From the NCBI RefSeq assembly GCF_002205635.1, contig NZ_NISJ01000005.1, positions 186,001 through 250,000 on the forward strand: DNA of 64,000 nucleotides. The letters run 5' to 3'. The DNA comes from Sphingopyxis witflariensis. GTDB taxonomy: Bacteria > Pseudomonadota > Alphaproteobacteria > Sphingomonadales > Sphingomonadaceae. The notes below the pieces were generated by a model. That model was not told the origin of the DNA, did no database searches, and saw only the letters and a program-made list of their open reading frames with translations. A program made the position numbers and the translations under genes. This document shows, one piece after another, positions 27,520-36,819 of this stretch. The stretch's first letter is position 1; the number at the start of each line of letters is the position of its first letter.

Positions 27520-28871
27520 TGCGCGGATCGCTGATCCTGTTGCCGATAGCGGTTGCCGCGCTGTCGGGCTGCGCGACAACCGACAGTCCGCGTCCGGCCG
27601 CCACTGCACAGGTTCCAACCGTCGCGGTCCGCCACACGTCGGCGTCGGCGGAAGCGATAAACGCGATCGCTACCGACTATCTGTCGCTCAGCCTTGAAAT
27701 CGGGACGCATGAAGCGGGCTATATCGACGCCTATTATGGACCGGCGGCGCTGCGCGCGGCAGCCGAGGCGAACCCCCGCGACAAACCCGCTCTGCTCGCC
27801 GCAACGCGCGCGCTGATCGCCCGGCTCGATATCGCGGCGCGGCGGCTGTCCGATCCGCTTGATCGCCGCCGCGCCACATTTCTGCGCGCCCAATTGCGCG
27901 CCGCCGAAACGCGGTTGCTGATGATGCAGGGCACCCGCTTTGCCTTTGCCGACGAGGCCGAGCGCCTGTTCGGGGTGCGCCCGGTGTTGAAACCCCTCGC
28001 CAGCTATGATGGCGAACTGGCAAAAATCGCGGCGCTGGTCCCTGGCGACGGCCCGCTTGCGGCACGGGTCGAAACCTGGCTCGACGGCTTCACCATTCCC
28101 AAGGATCGACTGCAAAAAACCTTCGACGCCGCAATCGCGCGCTGTCGGGGCCGCAGCATGGCGCATATCCCGATGCCCGAAGGCGAGAGCTTTCGCCTCG
28201 AGTTCGTCACCGGCAAAAGCTGGAGCGGCTATAATTTTTATCAGGGCGGCTATCACAGCCTCATCCAGGTCAACACCGACCTGCCGATCCGCCTGTCGCG
28301 CGCACTCGATCTGGGCTGTCACGAAGGCTATCCCGGCCACCATCTCCTCAACATGAAGCTCGAGGAGAAGCTGGTGAAGGAGCGCGGCTGGGCCGAATTC
28401 AGCGTCTATCCCCTCTACAGCCCGCAGAGCCTGATCGCCGAAGGCAGCGCCAATTACGGCATCGACCTTGCCTTTCCCGAAGCGAGCAAGGCCGAAACCG
28501 AGCGCGATATATTGATGCCGATCGCCGAAATCGCCGTGCCGGCCGATGACCGCTATTGGCAGCTGTTGAAGGCGATCGACCGCGCATCCGGCGCGCGACT
28601 GACGATCGCCCAGCAATATCTCGACGGCCAGATCGACCGGCCGACCGCGGTCGCGCTGACGCAGAAATATCTGCTCGTCTCAGCGGCGCGCGCCGAACAA
28701 TCGGTCACCTTCACCGACCAGTATCGCAGCTATGTGATCAATTATGGGCTCGGCGAGGCGATGGTTCGCGGCTATGTCGAGCGCGGACAACCGACCCGCG
28801 AGGAAATGTGGCGCCGCATGGCAAAGATCATCAGCGAACCCACCCTGCCCAAGGATCTGCTCGCACGATGA
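27519..28871 (+). CDS. DUF885 family lipoprotein
   Basis: A 450-residue protein with a lipoprotein signal (SLILLPIAVAALSGCATTDS; lipobox LSGC). The body belongs to DUF885, a family with a thermolysin-like helical fold: the motif LGCHEGYPGHHLLNMKLEEK gives the metal-binding-like HExxPGHH, and ITDYLSLSLEIG-like N-terminal helices precede it. Some relatives are carboxypeptidase-like, but activity is unproven here. ATG 27519 overlaps the nhaA stop (TGATG); GTG 27516 directly before it is also possible. Expected in the periplasm. Confidence 0.8.
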   Translation: MRGSLILLPIAVAALSGCATTDSPRPAATAQVPTVAVRHTSASAEAINAIATDYLSLSLEIGTHEAGYIDAYYGPAALRAAAEANPRDKPALLAATRALIARLDIAARRLSDPLDRRRATFLRAQLRAAETRLLMMQGTRFAFADEAERLFGVRPVLKPLASYDGELAKIAALVPGDGPLAARVETWLDGFTIPKDRLQKTFDAAIARCRGRSMAHIPMPEGESFRLEFVTGKSWSGYNFYQGGYHSLIQVNTDLPIRLSRALDLGCHEGYPGHHLLNMKLEEKLVKERGWAEFSVYPLYSPQSLIAEGSANYGIDLAFPEASKAETERDILMPIAEIAVPADDRYWQLLKAIDRASGARLTIAQQYLDGQIDRPTAVALTQKYLLVSAARAEQSVTFTDQYRSYVINYGLGEAMVRGYVERGQPTREEMWRRMAKIISEPTLPKDLLAR

Positions 28872-29023
28872 CGCGCGGCACGTCCCTCCTGTGGCTTGGT
28901 CAGGCCGGATCGCCGCGGCGTCCCCCGGCGGGTGTGGCCCCGCGCGGCTGAACGAACCGGCGCGCCCGCGCGCCGTCAAACCTTCCGTTCACCCGTGATA
29001 CCCAGGCAAAGGGACCATGAGCC

Positions 29024-29788
29024 ATGCTCGACAAAAATGACGTTCACCACCGCATCGAAACCCCCGACATGAAGGATTATGGCGTCTATCTCGCTGTCGA
29101 TCGCCTGCTCGATTGCCAGAAGCCGCTCGCAGACCTTTGCACCCCCGACGAGCTGCAATTCCAGATCGTCCATCAGGTCGAAGAGCTTTGGATGAAGCTG
29201 ATCGCCTTCACCCTCGCCGAGATCGACGGCCATATGGCGGCGGGGGAGACGATGCGCGTCCTCTCGCTTTTCACCCGCGTTCATCAGTTGATGCGGCTGA
29301 TGACCGACCAGCTTTCGCTGCTCGAGACGATGAGCCCGTTCGACTATCAGTCGATCCGGCTCCAGCTCGGCAATGGATCGGGGCAGGAAAGCCCCGGCTT
29401 CCAGCTGTTGCTCACCCTGCCGCAGCCTTTGTGGGCACGCTACAAGGCCGCCTATCTCGACCCCACGACACGCAGCGTCGCCGATGTTTACGACACAGGC
29501 TATCAGCATGACGAAGCCTATATGGTCGCCGAAGCGCTGATCGAGTTTGACGAGTTGTTCCAGATTTTCCGCGCGCATCACATTTATCTGATCCACCGTT
29601 CGATCGGCATGGGGTCGAAATCGCTGAAAGGCCGCCCGGTCGAACTGCTCAACGCGGGCGCGCGGCACCGCTTCTTCCCCGAGCTTTGGGATATTCGCGC
29701 CGAAATGACCGACCGCTGGGGCGCCGAATATGGCGTCAAGCGTGACAGCATCAGCGGCGCGCCCGCCGGTCATGGCAGCGGGCTGTGA
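29024..29788 (+). CDS. kynA: Tryptophan 2,3-dioxygenase
   Basis: Heme enzyme that opens the indole ring of L-tryptophan to N-formylkynurenine, the first step of the kynurenine pathway. The 254 residues carry the family blocks DYGVYLAVDRLLDCQKPL, FQIVHQVEELWMKLIAF (distal pocket) and HRSIGMGSKSLKGRPVEL with the proximal His, followed by RFFPELWDIRAEM. It overlaps kynU by four bases (GTGA), so the two are co-translated. No kynurenine formamidase gene is adjacent. Confidence 0.93.
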   Translation: MLDKNDVHHRIETPDMKDYGVYLAVDRLLDCQKPLADLCTPDELQFQIVHQVEELWMKLIAFTLAEIDGHMAAGETMRVLSLFTRVHQLMRLMTDQLSLLETMSPFDYQSIRLQLGNGSGQESPGFQLLLTLPQPLWARYKAAYLDPTTRSVADVYDTGYQHDEAYMVAEALIEFDELFQIFRAHHIYLIHRSIGMGSKSLKGRPVELLNAGARHRFFPELWDIRAEMTDRWGAEYGVKRDSISGAPAGHGSGL

Positions 29789-30912
29789 GCGGCGCATTGC
29801 TGCCGCCTGCCGTTGCGGGCCGCTTTCACCTGCCGCCCGATGCCGTCTATCTCAAAAGCCATAGCGTGGGATGTCAGCCCCGCGCTGCGGCGGACGCACT
29901 TCAGGCGCGGCTGATCGATCCGTGGCGCGAGACTGGCGAGGCATGGCCCGACTGGCTAACCGCAATCGACGACTGGCGCGCGGCGCTGGGCGGGCTACTC
30001 GGCGTCGAGGCCCGCGACCTCTGCCCCGCAACCAATGTCAGCGCGGGTCTGTCGCGCTATATCTCGGCGCTCGGGCAGGCGACGACGCGGCGGACGATCC
30101 TGCTCGCGCCGAGCGCTTTTCCGACGATCGGCTATGTCGCGAGCGGGCTCGCGGCGGCGGGATGGACGACGCGCTACCTGCCCAAGGATGCCGATGTGCG
30201 CGATCCGGCGAGCTGGGCTGCGGCGCTGGACGAGGATGTCGCGCTCGTCATCGCGATGCACGTCAGCTCGAACAGCGGCGCGCTCGCCGACATTGCGGGG
30301 ATCGCAGCGGCGGCGAAGGCGGCCGGTGCGCGCTGTATCGCCGATTGCGCGCAGTCGGTTGGCGTTGTGCCCGTCATCCCGGCGGCATGGGGCGTCGATG
30401 CCGTGCTCGGCACCAGCGTCAAATGGCTGTGCGGTGGCCCCGGCGGGGGCTGGCTGTGGGTCGCGCCGCACGATCGCACCGCGCTCGATCCGATGGAACG
30501 CGGCTGGTGGAGCCACGACAATCCGTTCGAAATGGATATCCACGCGTTCCGTTACGCGCCAGACGCGCGGCGCTGGTGGGGCGGGACACCCGATGTTGCG
30601 CCATTCATCCTGTCGGCAGCGGGGATAAGCGAAATTGCGGCGATCGGAGTCGAGGCGATCGGTGCGCACAACCGCGCGTTGCAGGCGATGCTACGCGACG
30701 CGCTCGAAGCGAAGACGCCAAAGTGGCGCTGGCCGACCGGCGAGATCGGCGGCACCCTGTGCCTCGACACCGGCGCCGACCAGCGGCGCGTCGCTGCGGC
30801 GCTGGACGAACATCAGCTGCGCGCCGACTTCCGCGGGACGATCCTGCGGCTGTCCTTCCATGCCTATAATGGCGTGGCCGATGTCGAGCGCGTCGTGCGG
30901 GCGCTCAGCTAA
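29785..30912 (+). CDS. kynU: Kynureninase-like class V PLP enzyme
   Basis: A 375-residue PLP enzyme that should cleave kynurenine to anthranilate and alanine. HVSSNSGALADIAGIAAAAK, CIADCAQSVGVVPV and the Schiff-base lysine in LGTSVKWLCGGPGGGWLWV are visible. FRYAPDARRWWGGTPDVAPF fits the kynureninase C-terminal region. The GTG start at 29785 overlaps the kynA stop. The coupling with kynA supports kynureninase over other class V enzymes. A repeat lies directly after the stop. Confidence 0.85.
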   Translation: MSGALLPPAVAGRFHLPPDAVYLKSHSVGCQPRAAADALQARLIDPWRETGEAWPDWLTAIDDWRAALGGLLGVEARDLCPATNVSAGLSRYISALGQATTRRTILLAPSAFPTIGYVASGLAAAGWTTRYLPKDADVRDPASWAAALDEDVALVIAMHVSSNSGALADIAGIAAAAKAAGARCIADCAQSVGVVPVIPAAWGVDAVLGTSVKWLCGGPGGGWLWVAPHDRTALDPMERGWWSHDNPFEMDIHAFRYAPDARRWWGGTPDVAPFILSAAGISEIAAIGVEAIGAHNRALQAMLRDALEAKTPKWRWPTGEIGGTLCLDTGADQRRVAAALDEHQLRADFRGTILRLSFHAYNGVADVERVVRALS

Positions 30913-30913
30913 T

Positions 30914-30996
30914 CGTCATTGCGAGCGAAGCGAAGCAATCCAGGGCGGTCTTACCCCTCTCTGGATTGCTTCGTCGCTACGCTCCTCGCAATGACG
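30914..30996. repeat. Palindromic dispersed repeat after kynU
   Basis: CGTCATTGCGAGCGAAGCGA (30914 onward) and its inverse complement (CTCCTCGCAATGACG ending at 30996) enclose CAATCCAG (30936-30943) and CTGGATTG (30961-30968). The whole folds as one long imperfect hairpin. I recognise this element as common in proteobacteria, often translated as HCERSEAIQ. It fills the gap between the stop codons of kynU and the convergent amidohydrolase gene. Confidence 0.85.
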
Positions 30997-31003
30997 AGAA
31001 GAA

Positions 31004-32743
31004 TCACTCCGCCGCCATCGCCATTTCGACACGCTGCGGGCCACGGATGACACCGCCCGGGGTCGGCCCCTGCATTTCGCCGTCGCGGAACGTCACTTCA
31101 CCCGACTTCACCGTCGCGACATAGCCGTCGGCCTTCTGCAGCAGGCGCTTGCCGCCCGCGGGCAGGTCGAACGCGAGCCACGGCTTGCCGAGCTTGATCG
31201 CATCCATGTCGATGACGTTCAAATCGGCGAGATAGCCCGGCGCGAGCACGCCGCGGTCCTCGAGCCCGTAAAGGATCGCGGTGTCGCGGCACTGGCGCTT
31301 GATCGCATGTTCCAGCCCGATGCGGTTGCCGTTGCGGTCGCGCACCCAATGCTGGAGCATGAAGGTCGGCGAGGCGGCGTCGCAGATCGTCCCGCAATGC
31401 GCGCCGCCGTCGGACAGGCTGTTCACCGTGTCGTCGGCGGCCTGCAAATCCTCGAGGAAATTGAGGTTCCCGTCGCGATAATTGAGGATGGGGAAATAGA
31501 TGAAGCCCTTGCCATCGTCCTTCATCAGCAAATCATAGGCATATTCGTCAGGAGAAACCCCCGCCGCGGTGGCGCGCGCCATGATGCTTTCGTCCATCTT
31601 CGGCTCGTAATTGAAGTCGGGGTCCATTTCGAACTGCACCGGCCAGCCGAGCGCGACGATTTTCAGGAAGTCGATGATGTCGCTTTCGGGCCAGATATTT
31701 TCCTCTTCGATCATCCGCGTCTTGAACGCCGGATCGCGGAGCTTTGCGAGCTGCTGATCCCAAGGCAGATCGATGATCTCGTTCCACGCGGGCTTGAAGC
31801 GGAACGGATGCACCGTCCCCTGCCACGCCATGATGATGCCGTTGCCGCGCAATGCGATCTGCGCGACGATATTGGCGCCGGTCGCATTCTGCTTCCGCAT
31901 TTCCGAGATTTGTTCCTCGAGCGGCAATTCCTTGGCGATCGACTGGAGCGCGGCGAAGGTCACCGGCAGCCCGGTTTCGCGGCTGAGGTCGCCCATCCAC
32001 TGAAACTCGTTCCACTCGCGCTTCATGTCGCTCGCCATTTCGAACACGCCATAACCGACGCGCCCCATCGCACGACCGATCACAATCAGTTCCTCGGCGG
32101 TCGCGGTGGTGCCGGGGACAAGTTCGCCGTCGATCGATTTGTGCAGCACGGTGCGGCTGGTCGAAAAACCAAGCGCACCGGCGCGCAGCCCTTCCTCGAC
32201 GATCCGCGACATCTCCGTCATATCCTCGGCCGTCGGAACCGCGCCGGGCCGTTCACGATCGCCGAGCACATAGGCGCGCACCGCGCCGTGCGGGACGTGG
32301 CAGGCGACGTCGACGGTGCGCGGCAGCTTCTCCAGCGCATCCATATATTCGGGGAAGGTTTCCCAATCCCAAGACATGCCCTCGGCGAGCGCGGTTCCGG
32401 GGATATCCTCGACGCCTTCCATCAGGCTGATCAGCCAGTCGTGGCGGTCGGGCTTGGCGGGGGCAAAGCCGACGCCGCAATTGCCCATGACGACGGTGGT
32501 GACACCATGCCAGCTCGACGGCGCCATTTCCTGATCCCACGTCGCCTGACCGTCATAATGGGTGTGGACGTCGACGAAGCCGGGGGTGACGATCTTACCG
32601 CTCGCGTCGATTTCCTTGGCGCCGGCGCCGAGATTTTCGCCCACCGCGACGATACGATCGCCATCGACCGCAACGTCAGCAACAAAGGCATTTCCGCCCG
32701 TTCCATCGACGATCGTGCCGCCGCGAATCACCAGATCATACAT
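31004..32743 (-). CDS. D-aminoacylase / N-acyl-D-amino-acid deacylase family amidohydrolase
   Basis: A 579-residue metal-dependent amidohydrolase of the AHS superfamily. It starts [20 protein letters not shown] and has the metal motif [17 protein letters not shown], the D-aminoacylase-like [20 protein letters not shown], and [11 protein letters not shown] with a late Asp/His. No signal peptide is seen. The substrate could be N-acyl-D-amino acids or a related cyclic amide, which sequence alone does not settle. It stands alone, converging on kynU and diverging from the exported methyltransferase-like gene. Confidence 0.82.
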   Translation of the reverse strand: MYDLVIRGGTIVDGTGGNAFVADVAVDGDRIVAVGENLGAGAKEIDASGKIVTPGFVDVHTHYDGQATWDQEMAPSSWHGVTTVVMGNCGVGFAPAKPDRHDWLISLMEGVEDIPGTALAEGMSWDWETFPEYMDALEKLPRTVDVACHVPHGAVRAYVLGDRERPGAVPTAEDMTEMSRIVEEGLRAGALGFSTSRTVLHKSIDGELVPGTTATAEELIVIGRAMGRVGYGVFEMASDMKREWNEFQWMGDLSRETGLPVTFAALQSIAKELPLEEQISEMRKQNATGANIVAQIALRGNGIIMAWQGTVHPFRFKPAWNEIIDLPWDQQLAKLRDPAFKTRMIEEENIWPESDIIDFLKIVALGWPVQFEMDPDFNYEPKMDESIMARATAAGVSPDEYAYDLLMKDDGKGFIYFPILNYRDGNLNFLEDLQAADDTVNSLSDGGAHCGTICDAASPTFMLQHWVRDRNGNRIGLEHAIKRQCRDTAILYGLEDRGVLAPGYLADLNVIDMDAIKLGKPWLAFDLPAGGKRLLQKADGYVATVKSGEVTFRDGEMQGPTPGGVIRGPQRVEMAMAAE

Positions 32744-32869
32744 GTCCGCTCTCCCATTTTTTTAGTTTCACCCGAAAACCTATCATCAAAATCGCGATAT
32801 GCAAATAAACGCGCAGGGCGCGCGGCGAGGCGCTATGATGGCGCGATAAAAGCCAAGGGAGTCGATGCC

Positions 32870-33631
32870 ATGATCCGCCCGCTTACCCCCACCTGCCTGA
32901 TTGCCCTCCTGCTCGCCGTCACCGCGACGCCGCTCGCCGCGAAGCAGGCCAAAGCCCCCAACTATAGCGCCGCGCTCGCCGACCCGGCGCGCCCCGCGAC
33001 CGATCGTGAACGCGATGCCACGCGCAAACCCGCCGAACTTCTGGCCTTTGCCGAGGTCGCGCCGGGCGAACAGGTCGGCGATTTCGTGATGGGCGGCGGC
33101 TATGTCACCCGCCTGCTCGCCGCTGCGGTCGGCCCCAAGGGCCGCGTCTATGCCTTTCAGCCCGCCGAATTCATCGGATTCAAGAAGCAATATGGCGACG
33201 ATCAGGCCGCGATCGACGCCGCCTATGCCAATGTTGACGCCGTGAACGGACCGTTCGCTGCCCCCGCCTTCCCCGCGCCGCTCGACACGATCATCACGGT
33301 GCAGAATTTCCACGATCTGTATCTGAAACCCTTCCCCGAAGGGACGGGCGACAAGGCGAGCGCGGCCTTGTTCGCGGCGCTCAAACCCGGTGGAACATTG
33401 GTCGTCGTCGATCATAGCGCCGCCGACGGCAGCGGCACGAGCCTGTCCGACAGCCTCCACCGCATCGACAAGGCCGCCGTGGTCGCCGCGCTCACCAAAG
33501 CGGGCTTCAAGCTTGAAGCATCGAGTAATCTCTATAAACGCAGCGACGACCCGCGCACCACGAACGTCTTCGAACCCGCGATCCGCGGCAAGACCGACCA
33601 GTTCGCATTGCGCTTCCGCAAACCCGGATAG
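32870..33631 (+). CDS. Exported SAM-methyltransferase-like protein
   Basis: A 253-residue protein with a signal peptide (MIRPLTPTCLIALLLAVTAT, cleavage near LAA-KQ). The mature part has a class I methyltransferase-like Rossmann core: VGDFVMGGGYVTRLLAAAVG in place of motif I, YAFQPAEFIGFKK, and LKPGGTLVVVDHSAADGSGT. SAM is not known to be supplied to the periplasm, so catalysis as a methyltransferase is doubtful. AAGGGAG at 32855-32861 supports ATG 32870. The PhnA-like gene follows after 7 bases, so they are likely co-transcribed. Confidence 0.8.
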   Translation: MIRPLTPTCLIALLLAVTATPLAAKQAKAPNYSAALADPARPATDRERDATRKPAELLAFAEVAPGEQVGDFVMGGGYVTRLLAAAVGPKGRVYAFQPAEFIGFKKQYGDDQAAIDAAYANVDAVNGPFAAPAFPAPLDTIITVQNFHDLYLKPFPEGTGDKASAALFAALKPGGTLVVVDHSAADGSGTSLSDSLHRIDKAAVVAALTKAGFKLEASSNLYKRSDDPRTTNVFEPAIRGKTDQFALRFRKPG

Positions 33632-33638
33632 GACCAAC

Positions 33639-33944
33639 ATGGCCGACGATGATTATGTCTATGACGAAGCCAGCGGCGAGTGGATGTCGGCGGGCGATAT
33701 CGCCGCGCGCGATGCCGCCGCAGCAGCGGCCCCCGAGGTGCGCGACGCGGTCGGCAATCTGCTCGCCGACGGCGATTCGGTCGCGCTGATCAAGGATCTG
33801 ACCGTGAAGGGCGCGGGCCAGACGCTGAAGGTCGGCACGGTGATCAAGTCGATCCGCCTGACCGGCGACGCGCAGGAAATCGACTGCCGCCACGAGGGGA
33901 TCAAGGGGCTGGTGCTGCGCGCGGAGTTTGTGCGGAAGCGGTAA
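33639..33944 (+). CDS. PhnA/YjdM-like domain protein
   Basis: A 101-residue cytoplasmic protein whose second half (LLADGDSVALIKDLTVKGAG, TLKVGTVIKSIRLTGDAQEI, IKGLVLRAEFVRK) matches the C-terminal SH3-like domain of PhnA/YjdM proteins. The zinc-ribbon half usual in E. coli YjdM is replaced by an acidic N-terminus (MADDDYVYDEASGEWMSAGD). Despite the name, no link with phosphonate use is established. It follows the exported methyltransferase-like gene. Confidence 0.75.
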   Translation: MADDDYVYDEASGEWMSAGDIAARDAAAAAAPEVRDAVGNLLADGDSVALIKDLTVKGAGQTLKVGTVIKSIRLTGDAQEIDCRHEGIKGLVLRAEFVRKR

Positions 33945-33958
33945 AAAACCCGCCTATC

Positions 33959-34090
33959 TTCCCTGTGCCACAGGCATGGGGAGGTGGCAGCGCGAAGCGC
34001 TGACGGAGGGGCATTTGCGCTGGCGTCGCGACCCCTCCACCGCGCCCTTCGGGCGCGGTCCCCCTCCCCATCGCTGCGCGACAGGGAGGA
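33959..34090. repeat. Dispersed repeat with strong hairpins between PhnA-like and acyl-CoA dehydrogenase genes
   Basis: The ends TTCCCTGTGCCACAGGCA (33959) and CGCTGCGCGACAGGGAGGA (34072-34090) carry the complementary tract TCCCTGT / ACAGGGA. Inner parts pair as GGGGAGGTGG-like with CCCCTCCCC-like arms. ACCGCGCCC (34039-34047) and GGGCGCGGT (34051-34059) form a perfect 9-bp hairpin. It lies wholly between two convergent genes and resembles repeats seen in many alphaproteobacterial genomes. Confidence 0.7.
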
Positions 34091-34097
34091 TATCCAA

Positions 34098-35387
34098 CTA
34101 CCCCAACGTGCCTTTCCGCGGCCCCAGATATCCAAACAGATATGCCCCGACCTTGCGCATCTGAATCTCCTCGGCGCCCTCGGTGATCCGATAGCGGCGG
34201 TGGTGACGATAAATATGTTCGAACGGCTTGTGGCGCGAATAGCCGATGCCGCCATGGACCTGCATGGCGCGGTCGGCGGCTTCACAGCACAGCCGGTTCG
34301 CCCAATAATTGCACATGCTGACCTTGTCGGACAGATTATGCTCAACCTCCTTGTGCGGCATATTGTCCATGTCCCACGCGGTCTTGCGGATCAGCAAGCG
34401 GAGCATTTCGGCCTGCGTCGCGAGTTCGACGAGCGGGAACTGGATCGCCTGATTCTTCGCCAGCGCCTCGCCGAACGGCTTTCGCTCGCGCGCATATTTC
34501 ACGCTTTCCTCAATGCAGAAAACCGCGGCGCCCAGCGATGATGCCGCCTGGCGGATACGGTTCTGGTGGACGAAGCTCTGTGCGATCGACAGCCCGCCGT
34601 CGACCGGGCCGAGCCGCGCGCTGTCAGGCACCCAGACATCGGTGAAGGTCATGCGCGGATGGTCGGTCGGCATGTTGAAGGTCCACATATATTCATCGAC
34701 TGTCATCCCCGGGGTGCCGGTGGGGACGAGCAGGCACGAAACCCCCTTCGCATCGCCGTCCTTGCCGCTGGTGCGGCAGAAGGTCGCACAGTGGGTCGCG
34801 ACATGCATGCCGGTGATCCACATCTTGCGCCCGTTGATCAGCCAGCCTTCGACGCCGTCGCGGGTCTCGCGGACGGCTCGGGTTTCCATATGCGTCGCGT
34901 CCGACCCGTGATCGGGTTCGGTGAGACCGAAGGCGGTGCGGCGCTTGCCCTCGAACCCGCCGAGGATGAACTCCTGCTTCTGCTCCTCATTCTGCGCGAA
35001 CTGCTCGAACATCTCGACGAACGGGAAATTGCCGACGATGCTATGTTCGTTCTGGAGGTCGTTGTGGAGGCCGAGCCCCTTCGCGGCGAAATGCTCGCGG
35101 ATCACCGCCATCCACAGGTTCGATCCATCCTTGCCGCCATATTTCTTCGGCGCCGAGAAACGCCAGTGGCCCGCGGCGTCGGCCTTGCGTGTCGCCTGTT
35201 TCAGCAACTGCTCCCAATCGTGGCGCGGCAGGCCCTGATTGTCCCAGTCGGTGCGCGCATGTTCGCGGCGATGGTCGAAGAAGCGGATATTGTCGTCGGC
35301 GTCCTCCAGCGGCTGAATCTCGGCCGCGATGAACGCGTCGAGTTCGTCGAGATAGGCCTGAAGGCCCGCAGGCATCGCAAAATCCAT
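34098..35387 (-). CDS. Acyl-CoA dehydrogenase (ACAD11/LvaC-like)
   Basis: A 429-residue FAD-dependent dehydrogenase. FGLTEPDHGSDATHMETRAV is the flavin-binding stretch, ITGMHVATHCATFCRTSGKD follows, and YRITEGAEEIQMRKVGAYL near the end is the C-terminal signature. ATG 35387 has GGAGAAGAAG upstream; the longer frame does not. It begins 23 bases after a phosphotransferase gene, the pair being the bacterial counterpart of the two halves of ACAD10/11. By analogy with LvaA/LvaC it may act on a phosphorylated 4-hydroxyacyl-CoA rather than in ordinary beta-oxidation. That role is inference. Confidence 0.85.
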   Translation of the reverse strand: MDFAMPAGLQAYLDELDAFIAAEIQPLEDADDNIRFFDHRREHARTDWDNQGLPRHDWEQLLKQATRKADAAGHWRFSAPKKYGGKDGSNLWMAVIREHFAAKGLGLHNDLQNEHSIVGNFPFVEMFEQFAQNEEQKQEFILGGFEGKRRTAFGLTEPDHGSDATHMETRAVRETRDGVEGWLINGRKMWITGMHVATHCATFCRTSGKDGDAKGVSCLLVPTGTPGMTVDEYMWTFNMPTDHPRMTFTDVWVPDSARLGPVDGGLSIAQSFVHQNRIRQAASSLGAAVFCIEESVKYARERKPFGEALAKNQAIQFPLVELATQAEMLRLLIRKTAWDMDNMPHKEVEHNLSDKVSMCNYWANRLCCEAADRAMQVHGGIGYSRHKPFEHIYRHHRRYRITEGAEEIQMRKVGAYLFGYLGPRKGTLG

Positions 35388-35410
35388 ATTCTTCTTCTCC
35401 CGTGTTTTTT

Positions 35411-36742
35411 CTATCCGCCCCACGCATCGCGGGCTCGCGCCAGCGCGGCATATTTGGGGCTGTCGATCGTGCATTTGTCGAGCGCGCCGCGGCGCAGCTT
35501 CGCTAGCAAGCCCGGCTCGGCGAGCGTCGTCGTTCCCGCCAGAAAAGCCTCGGCGAGCGGCTTGTCCTCGGCGCGCACCCCGGCATCGAGATCGCGCATG
35601 ACGATACCGAGCGCGTTCATCGCCACAGCAACTTCAAACTTCGCGTGGCCCTCGGCGCGCGGCTTGATCGTGTCGCCCATCCAGTCGCGCACCGCCTGCA
35701 CCATTTCGGCGTTGGTCGGCTCGCCAACCGGCGCCGCAGCAACGGGCGACGACGGTGGCAGCGCGCGCGCGCGTTCGTCCGCGGGTGATTCATCCTCGAG
35801 CAAAAGCAGCAGATCGAGTTCCTGTTCGGCGGTACGCCGCCCGATCACCACGCGCTCGACCGTCGCGTCGGCGCCGCTGCGCCACGCCTGCCCCATCTGG
35901 AGGCAGCCGAGCGCCCACCACAGGGTGCGATAGACGAGCCAGAAGTGGAAGCGGTCGCGATCGACCGGCACCCCGCCCGCGACTTCATAGGCGGCGAAAT
36001 AGTCCTCGAGGCTACCGATGCCAAAGGCGGGCTTGTCGAGCTGGCCGAAACGCCACACGGTCATGCAGCCGAAGGCCAGATCTTCATGAGCATCGCCGCG
36101 ATGCGCGAGTTCCCAGTCGAGCACGGCGGCGAGGCCATCGCCATCGACCATGATATTGCCCATGCGATAATCGCTATGGACGAGCACCGGCGCGACGGGC
36201 GCGGGCAGATGATCCTCGCACCATTTGATCGCGAGCGCGATCGCCGGGCGGTCGCCGCCATAGACGAGAAAGCGCCGTTTCAATTCGGCCAGCGCGTCCG
36301 CCGTATCCATCAACGGGATCGCCGCCGGGATGACCTCCATCGGCAGCGCATGGATACGCGCCAGTTCGCGGCCAAGATCGGCGATCAGCGACGGCGGCGG
36401 ATTGGCGAGAATCTTCGCCGGGTTCACTTCGGCGACCACCCGCCGCATCACATAGCCGGTTCCCATGCCATCGGCATCGCCCAGCACCCCAACCACTTCG
36501 GGCGCCTTCACACCGCCGGCATGCGCCGCCATCACCAGCGCTGCCTCGTCGACATGGGCGAAAGGCCGGTCGGCCATATATTCCGCCGACGGCGCACGAC
36601 GCAGCACATAAGCGGCCCCAGCCCACTCGAACGCCCAGCTTTCCATATTCGCGCCGCCCGACAGGCGCGCGAGCCCTGCAAGCGTGCCGGGTCCGGCGGT
36701 GCGGGTCATGAAGGCGGACAGGGGTTCGTTCAGTTCAGCCAT
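35411..36742 (-). CDS. APH-fold phosphotransferase (ACAD10/11 kinase-like, LvaA-like)
   Basis: A 443-residue kinase-fold protein. APVLVHSDYRMGNIMVDGDG is the catalytic loop (HSDYRMGN) and LDWELAHRGDAHEDLAFGC is the metal-binding DWE motif. The C-terminal part from about residue 340 is an extra helical domain (AEMVQAVRDWMGDTIKPRAE). Such proteins pair with acyl-CoA dehydrogenases in fatty-acid or 4-hydroxyacid catabolism; antibiotic resistance is unlikely. A palindrome sits at 36743-36760 directly before its ATG. Confidence 0.85.
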   Translation of the reverse strand: MAELNEPLSAFMTRTAGPGTLAGLARLSGGANMESWAFEWAGAAYVLRRAPSAEYMADRPFAHVDEAALVMAAHAGGVKAPEVVGVLGDADGMGTGYVMRRVVAEVNPAKILANPPPSLIADLGRELARIHALPMEVIPAAIPLMDTADALAELKRRFLVYGGDRPAIALAIKWCEDHLPAPVAPVLVHSDYRMGNIMVDGDGLAAVLDWELAHRGDAHEDLAFGCMTVWRFGQLDKPAFGIGSLEDYFAAYEVAGGVPVDRDRFHFWLVYRTLWWALGCLQMGQAWRSGADATVERVVIGRRTAEQELDLLLLLEDESPADERARALPPSSPVAAAPVGEPTNAEMVQAVRDWMGDTIKPRAEGHAKFEVAVAMNALGIVMRDLDAGVRAEDKPLAEAFLAGTTTLAEPGLLAKLRRGALDKCTIDSPKYAALARARDAWGG

Positions 36743-36760
36743 TACTTACCTTGCTAAGTA
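36743..36760. promoter_or_regulatory. Candidate TetR-type operator before the phosphotransferase gene
   Basis: TACTTA (36743-36748) and TAAGTA (36755-36760) are perfect inverted repeats separated by six bases, starting one base upstream of the start codon. This spacing suits a small dimeric regulator such as a TetR-family repressor. No regulator gene is adjacent. Confidence 0.45.
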
Positions 36761-36819
36761 TTTTGCTCTACCGCAAGGCCAATCGGCTTTCGGTGTGGCG
36801 CCTTCGCATCGGTGATGCG

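Noticed and set aside
28868..28951. A 27-codon frame overlapping the stop of the DUF885 gene
   Set aside because: It has an ATGA overlap but is Gly/Pro/Arg-rich with no helical or conserved look, and no downstream coupling.
31307..33631. A 774-codon frame over the amidohydrolase and methyltransferase-like genes
   Set aside because: Only its last part, from 32870, is protein-like. The rest is antisense to the amidohydrolase gene.
35411..36742. Reading the APH-fold gene as an aminoglycoside resistance gene
   Set aside because: Its length, its C-terminal helical domain and its acyl-CoA dehydrogenase partner point to acyl metabolism.
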